The notes beneath the pieces were generated by a model that saw only the letters and a program-made list of their open reading frames with translations, made no database searches and was not told where the DNA came from. A stretch of DNA of 64,000 nucleotides from Musa acuminata AAA Group (Eukaryota > Streptophyta > Magnoliopsida > Zingiberales > Musaceae). Location: the NCBI RefSeq assembly GCF_036884655.1, contig NC_088347.1, forward strand, positions 17,283,501-17,347,500. The letters are read 5' to 3'. This document shows, piece by piece, positions 58,443 through 64,000 of the stretch. A program made the position numbers and the translations under genes. How positions within the stretch are numbered: position 1 is the first letter of the stretch; each line of letters opens with the position of its first letter.

Positions 58443-59937
58443 TGTTGGGAAATCATGGGGGCGACATCACATGCGCAGCGGAAGAACAAGAAAATAAAAT
58501 CCCTAATTCCCAAAAAAATGTTCGTCGTCGTGCGAAGATTGGTGCGCAAAAATCCGCGAAACATGAAACTGCGTATAGAGTATATTGTGTTACCTAGGGA
58601 GATCATATATCCCTGTTTCTTTGCAGATCCTTAGGAGAGGGTAAAGGAGGTCAAGCGTCCTCCTCTCTTGCGGTGATCCACACAGCAGGGTTGCGACGAC
58701 GCTCCTAAAAAACTCCAGGCCTGATCTGAGGTGGAGAGGAAGAGTAGAATAGGAAAGACAAGCAAAGGCTCTAGCCTATGAGGCTCTGAATCCCTCCTAT
58801 TTATAGAGGTCCCCTGTCAAACCCTAATGGGTCCTCCCCTAGTGGGTATTGGATCTGCATCCAATAAGACAAGGGCTCCGTCGGATATCTCATATCCGAA
58901 CCTCTACTCATCGCAATACCTACCATATGTGTGTGACCCTCTAGGCCCAATATCGAGCTGGTTGTGAGTCATACTCGTCAGAACTCCTTCTAACTCAGTG
59001 AATTATTATCTCTGTAATAATTCACTTGACTCATCGACTACGGACGTACTAGGCCACTACGCCGTAGTCCCCAAACGATATAGGGGAATCCAATCCATTG
59101 GACCTGTCTGTCCTCAGTTACCGTGTACCTATAATCCCTCATCCATCTAATATCCCAGAGACCGTATATCGAGCATGGTGTTGTCAGACCCATACGGTTT
59201 CTACTCGAGTCTCGCTCTAATCGGATTCTCCCGGAGAACTCTTTCTCTCTCAACCTGAATGACCCTGGCCAGGGATTTGTCTAAGCAAGAACACATGGGA
59301 TATTCCTCTCATGACGCCGAGAGTGGATGATCCTCTATCGACACTCAATAGCCCTCGTAAGGCCGACTACCACTCCCAATGACCAGCTGTACTAGATCTG
59401 GGACAGCCAAACCTATAAGTCTGGTATCAAAGAGTGGAGCACTCATACAGGACATCCTTGGTGTCTCAAGTCTAAGGACTAGATACACCACTAGGACTAC
59501 GGAATCGCTGTTTGACAATAAGGCATCATTAACCATCCAGCATTCCGTAAGCGGATCAATCAGTGAACTCATTCTCCAATGAGCACCTGTACTATATCCC
59601 TAGTATCCCTACACGAGCAGCTATGAGACCAGCTGCATCCATCATATGAACGGGTATACAGCACACCAGTCTATCCGGTTATCACGATGTCCCTCTCGAG
59701 TAACCTATGACCGGGATCATTTAGGATATGTGTTTAAAGGTGAATCGATCTCATTATCGTGATCTCATCGCGATCCGATTCCCATTGCACAAATCCAAGG
59801 ACATCACAATATATGTATGCATTTATGCAATAGTTATAAAGTGATATACGCCAAAATATAATAAGCAAAAAGATTCTGTATCAAGTCACACGTGCCATCA
59901 CTCACATGATTGGCTTGCTGGACACCTATGACTAGCA
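58443..59937 (-). repeat. 3' LTR of C2
   Basis: 1495 bp, colinear with the C1 LTRs; the starting TGTT has become TGCT (read on the minus strand), as in the solo LTR at 33388. Confidence 0.92.
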
Positions 59938-59951
59938 ATCTCCCACTTGAC

Positions 59952-62900
59952 CTAAAGCCAATCACCTATGTGTCTGATCCCCATCAGACCCTTGTGACGC
60001 TCAAAGACAATCTGAGACAATGACTTTGTCAGTAGATCTGCAATGTTATCTTCGGATGGAACTCTTTCCATTGCTACATCTCCTCGGGCTACGATCTCTC
60101 TGATAAGCTGGAACCTCCTCAGAACACTTCTGATGAGACCCGGGTTCCCTTATTTGAGTAATCGCCCCATAGTTGTCGCAATATAAGGAAGTCGACTTCT
60201 CGCTATCTGGAACGACTCCCAAATCTGTGATGAACATCTTTAACTAGACTCCCTCCTTTGCTACATTTAATGCAGCAATGTACTCCGCCTCTGTGGTCGA
60301 GTCAGCAGTGGTATCTTGCTTGGAACTCCTCCAACATACTGCTCCTCCATTCAAGGTGTACACATACCCTGAATTCGACTTGCTATCATCGACATCAGAT
60401 TGAAAACTTGAGTCAGTGTAGCCTTCAATCTTAAGGCTATTACCTCCATATATTAGTAAAAGATCCTTAGTCCTTCTCAAGTACTTAAGGATACACTTTA
60501 CTGCTTTCCAGTGCTCCAAGCCTGGATCCGCCTGATACCTGCTCGTGACACTCAGAGAATGCGCTATATCAGGCCTAGTACATAGCATGGCATACATGAT
60601 AGACCTTATTGCTGAGGCATAAGGTATCATATTCATGTTTGCCCTTTCTTCTGGAGTCTTTGGGGACATACTCGTAGAAAGCGATATCCCATGTCTCATC
60701 GGTATGAGACCTCTCTTGGAATTTTCCATGCCAAACCTTTTGACAATGGTTTCTATGTACCTGGACTGGGACAAGCCAAGCATCCTCTTGGATCTATCTC
60801 TATAGATTCTAACCCCCAAGATATAGGATGCTTCCCCTAAGTCCTTTATGGAGAAGTGTCTAGATAACCAAGTCTTTACTGTGGATAGTATTCCTACATC
60901 ATTCCCAATGATGAGGATGTCATCCACATATAATACCAAAAATATGATAGCGCTCCCACTTACCTTTCTGTATACACAAGGCTCATCTTCGTTCTTAACG
61001 AAGTCATAAGATCTGATTGCCTCATCAAATCTTATGTTCCAACTTCGGGAAGCTTGCTTTAGTCCATAAATGGATCTAAGCAACCTAAACACCTTATTTG
61101 GGTAGTTCTTGGACACGAATCCCTCAGGTTGCATCATATACACCTCCTCCTCGAGGTTCCCGTTGAGGAATGCGGTTTTCACATCCATCTGCCAGATCTC
61201 ATAATCATAGTGTGCTGCAATAGCCAATAGAATTCTGATGGATTTTAGCATTGCTACGGGTGAGAAGGTTTCGTCGTAGTCAACACCTTGCCTTTGACGA
61301 TACCCCTTAGCCACTAGCCTTGCTTTATAGGTCTCTACCTTTCCATCTACTCCGATCTTTTTCTTAAAGATCCATTTGCAACCGATGGGTACAATACCTT
61401 CGAGCGCATCAACTAGGTTCCAAACCTTATTGGAGTACATAGAATCCATCTCAGAATTCATGGCTTCTTGCCACTTCCCGGAGTCTATACTCATAATAGC
61501 CTCCTCGTAGGTCTGAGGATCAATATCCTCAACATCCTCTCCTCTAATATGTCCCACATATCTCTCAGGAGGATGAGATACTCTATCAGACCTGCGTAAA
61601 GTTGAAAATTGTGTATTAAGTACCTGAACATACTCGGGCTATAGAGTGGTGCTTGAGCTTGGTTCTCCAACCTCGCTCAATTCTATCATTCTCCCACTGT
61701 CTCCGCCAAGAATGTGTTCCTTCTCAAGGAACACTGCTCTCTTAGCTACAAAGACCTTTTGGTCCTCGAGATGATAGAAATAATACCCACAAATTTCCTT
61801 GGGGTATCCCACAAATTTGCATCGCTCTGTCCTTGATTCTAACTTATCGGGGTTGTGTCTTTTAATGTGGGCAGGGCAGCCCCAAATCTTAACAACCTTA
61901 AGATCAGGCTTCTTCCCTTTCCATATCTCATATGGTGTAGACACTACCGACTTAGTTGGAATTCTGTTCAGAAGGTAAGCTGCGGTTTCTAGGGCATATC
62001 CCCAAAATGAGATGGGTAGGTCAGCGAAACTCATCATGGACCGTACCATATCTAATAACATACGATTTCTCCTTTCAGAGACACCATTGAGCTGAGGTGT
62101 GTAAGGAGGTGTCCATTGGGATAATATCCCATAGTCCTTGAGGAACTGAGTAAACTCTGTACTTAAGTACTCACCTCCTCGATCTGATCGAAGAGTTTTG
62201 ATACTCTTTCCAATATAGTTCTCTACCTCATTCTTATACTCTTTGAATTTCTCAAATGCCTCGGATTTGTACTTCATTAAGTACACATATCCATACCTTA
62301 AGAAATCATCAGTAAATGTAATGAAGTAGGAGTAACCTCCAATGGCATGAGTTGACATGGGTCCACATACATCACTATGTATGAGTTCCAACAACTTAGT
62401 GGCTCTCTCTCCAATTCCACTAAATGGAGAGTTGGTCAATTTTTCATGAATGCAAGGTTCACAAGTTGCATATAACACGTAGTCGAATGGATCTAGATAT
62501 CCATCATTTAGTAACTTTTGAATCCTTCTTTCATGGATGTGACCTAGCCTACAATGCCACAGGTATGCACTGTTCACTTCATCTCGTTTCCTCTTAGACA
62601 CATTTACATTCATGATATATGGAGTAGTGTCTAACATAAATAAACCATTATGCAATGTTCCTTTCGTGATGATCTTATCATCTAATAATATCGAACAACC
62701 ATTGTTCTAAAAAACAAATTTATATCCACTAACTATTAAACATGAAATGGAGATAATGTTTTTGATAATAGAAGGAACAAAATAACATGCATCTAATGCA
62801 ATAAAAGCTCCACTAAGCAGATGTAGGGAGACCTCGCCAACAGCTAATACAGCAACTTTTGCTCCATTACCCATCTTGAGGTCCATCTCGCCTCTCTCTA

Positions 62901-63817
62901 GTCTCCTAGACCTTGCCAGAACCTGCAACGAATTGCATATATGATAAGCACTATCGGTATCCAATACCCATGTGTTATTATAAGAGTCTGACAAATGGAG
63001 ACTAATCATGAATGTACCTGAAGCTTCATTAAGCTTTTGTTTCGCCCTTTCTGCAAGGTACTCTTTGCAGTTCCTCTTCCAGTGCCCATCTTTACCACAG
63101 TGGAAGCATTGGCCTTTGTCCTTTACTGGGTCTTTCTTAGCAACTTTTGCTTTACCTGGTCTGCCCTTGCCCTTTCCCTTCTTAAGGGACCTTTCTGCTT
63201 TCCTTTCCTTTCTGGTCTCACCAGTGTAGAGAACTGGCTTCTCTTTCTTAATAGTACTCTCTGCCTCCCTCAACATATTGAGGAGCTCTGGGAGAGTCAC
63301 CTCAAGCTTGTTCATATTAAAATTCATTATGAACTGTGAAAAGGAATCTGGTAGGGACTGAAGCACAATGTCCACACACAAGTTATCCTCTAGGACCATT
63401 CCTAGACCTATGAGTTTCTCTATCCACTCAATCATCTTTAGGACATGGTTCTGAACCGATGTCCCCTCAGTCGTTGGATATCTCATATCGTTGAGTCCTT
63501 CCCTGTTCCTCAAATAATTTATGGACATGTAGGAGAATGAATCTGGCATCCATCTTTTCATGTTGTCTCTATAACTCAGGAGTTATAGAGCCCAACATAT
63601 AGCACTGAGCAAGAGTGGAGTCATCAATGTACTTCACGTAGCGTGTGATCTCATCCTCGTTTGCCCCTTCTTCGGGCGTAGGTATCTTTGTATCAAGGAC
63701 GTACACGATTTTCTCCGTTGTGAGAACAATTCTCAAGTTACGGAGCCAATCCGTATAATTTGGACCAGTGAGGCGGTTGACATCAAGTATGCCACGTAAG
63801 GGATTTGAAAGCGACAT
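59952..63817 (-). pseudogene. gag-pol: Gag-pol of C2, multiple stops and indels
   Basis: Minus strand from MSLSNPL (ATG at 63817-63815). Compared with C1: stop at PEL* (about 63569, CAG to TAG); deletion and shift near 63480, where KSLFRAR is missing; stop after KFVF (about 62707, GAG to TAG); stop after SSTTL (about 61639, CAG to TAG); stop after AKEGV (about 60244, TGG to TAG); deletion and shift after SHQK (about 60125). Zinc knuckle, [10 protein letters not shown], integrase core and RT YVDD are still recognisable. The three-A run at the C1 frameshift site is normal here. Not functional. Confidence 0.9.
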
Positions 63818-64000
63818 TTTCTGAAAATAAAGATGCAGCAAAAATGAATAACATGTAGATTTTGCAAGAAATAAACTATCAAGATATGGACTTCTATCTT
63901 AATATGCTCCCACTATTATACTAACGAGTCACGCGACACCCTCAGCACGTGAAACGGAAGTCTCTGGCAGACTTCTAGTGGGGATCAGGATCCAATCAGC

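Larger units (their letters stand above)
58443..64000 (-). mobile_element. Ty1-copia retrotransposon C2, reverse orientation, runs off the window
   Basis: 3' LTR 58443-59937 (1495 bp, TGTTGGGAAATCAT to ACTAGCA on +), complement of the polypurine tract (ATCTCCCACTT), gag-pol remnant 59952-63817, and the first ~180 bases of leader before the window ends. The flank TAAAT (58438-58442) is the expected target duplication; its partner is outside. Same family as C1, more damaged. Confidence 0.92.

Overview
The window is plant nuclear DNA. It holds an actin gene with the plant intron plan, a small secreted-peptide gene with its own intron, and about 58 kb of nested LTR retrotransposons, all with Met-tRNA-type primer sites. 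The long SIRE/Maximus-like and Angela/Tork-like Ty1-copia elements suggest a monocot, possibly the banana family; that assignment is inference from family resemblance, not something the sequence proves.

Layout. 1-5.3 kb: gene island, with actin on + (1800-3206, long leader intron) and a 94-residue cysteine-rich secreted peptide on - (4779-5128). 5.4-8.8 kb: fragments, including a chimeric repeat (5567-6721), AT-rich DNA, three ~255 bp tandem units and a short GC-rich open stretch. 8.86-23.19 kb: a badly decayed minus-strand copia element (family E), split by a nearly intact SIRE-like element A1 (10627-20656, target duplication ATATC). 23.2-27.5 kb: AT-rich repeat D and pieces of family B (446-447 bp LTRs), partly duplicated. 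27.5-29.4 kb: mixed remnants. 29.4-35.4 kb: B1, a + strand family B element holding a solo LTR of family C (33388-34881, target duplication GTTGG). 35.6 kb to the end: B4, a minus-strand family B element cut by three later insertions: SIRE-like A2 (36558-46166, TTGAC), full-length copia C1 (48796-57505, TCAGC) and a minus-strand copia C2 (from 58443, running off the window).

Families. A = SIRE/Maximus-like, LTRs 2.0-2.3 kb, one 1545-codon gag-pol frame. B = about 4.6 kb, LTRs 446 bp, conserved internal region with no recognisable gag or pol, so probably non-autonomous. C = copia with 1495 bp LTRs, one ~1297-residue gag-pol and a long structured leader. D = AT-rich repeat. E = old copia.

Points that stand out: (1) the C1 leader has four hairpins sharing one 18-base apical sequence, each with different but self-complementary outer arms; (2) A1 and A2 keep exactly the same 1545-codon length without indels and share two in-frame stops, one exactly at the gag/protease boundary; (3) B copies serve as one another's empty sites and so verify the insertions; (4) the LTRs of single A elements differ mainly by minisatellite copy number.
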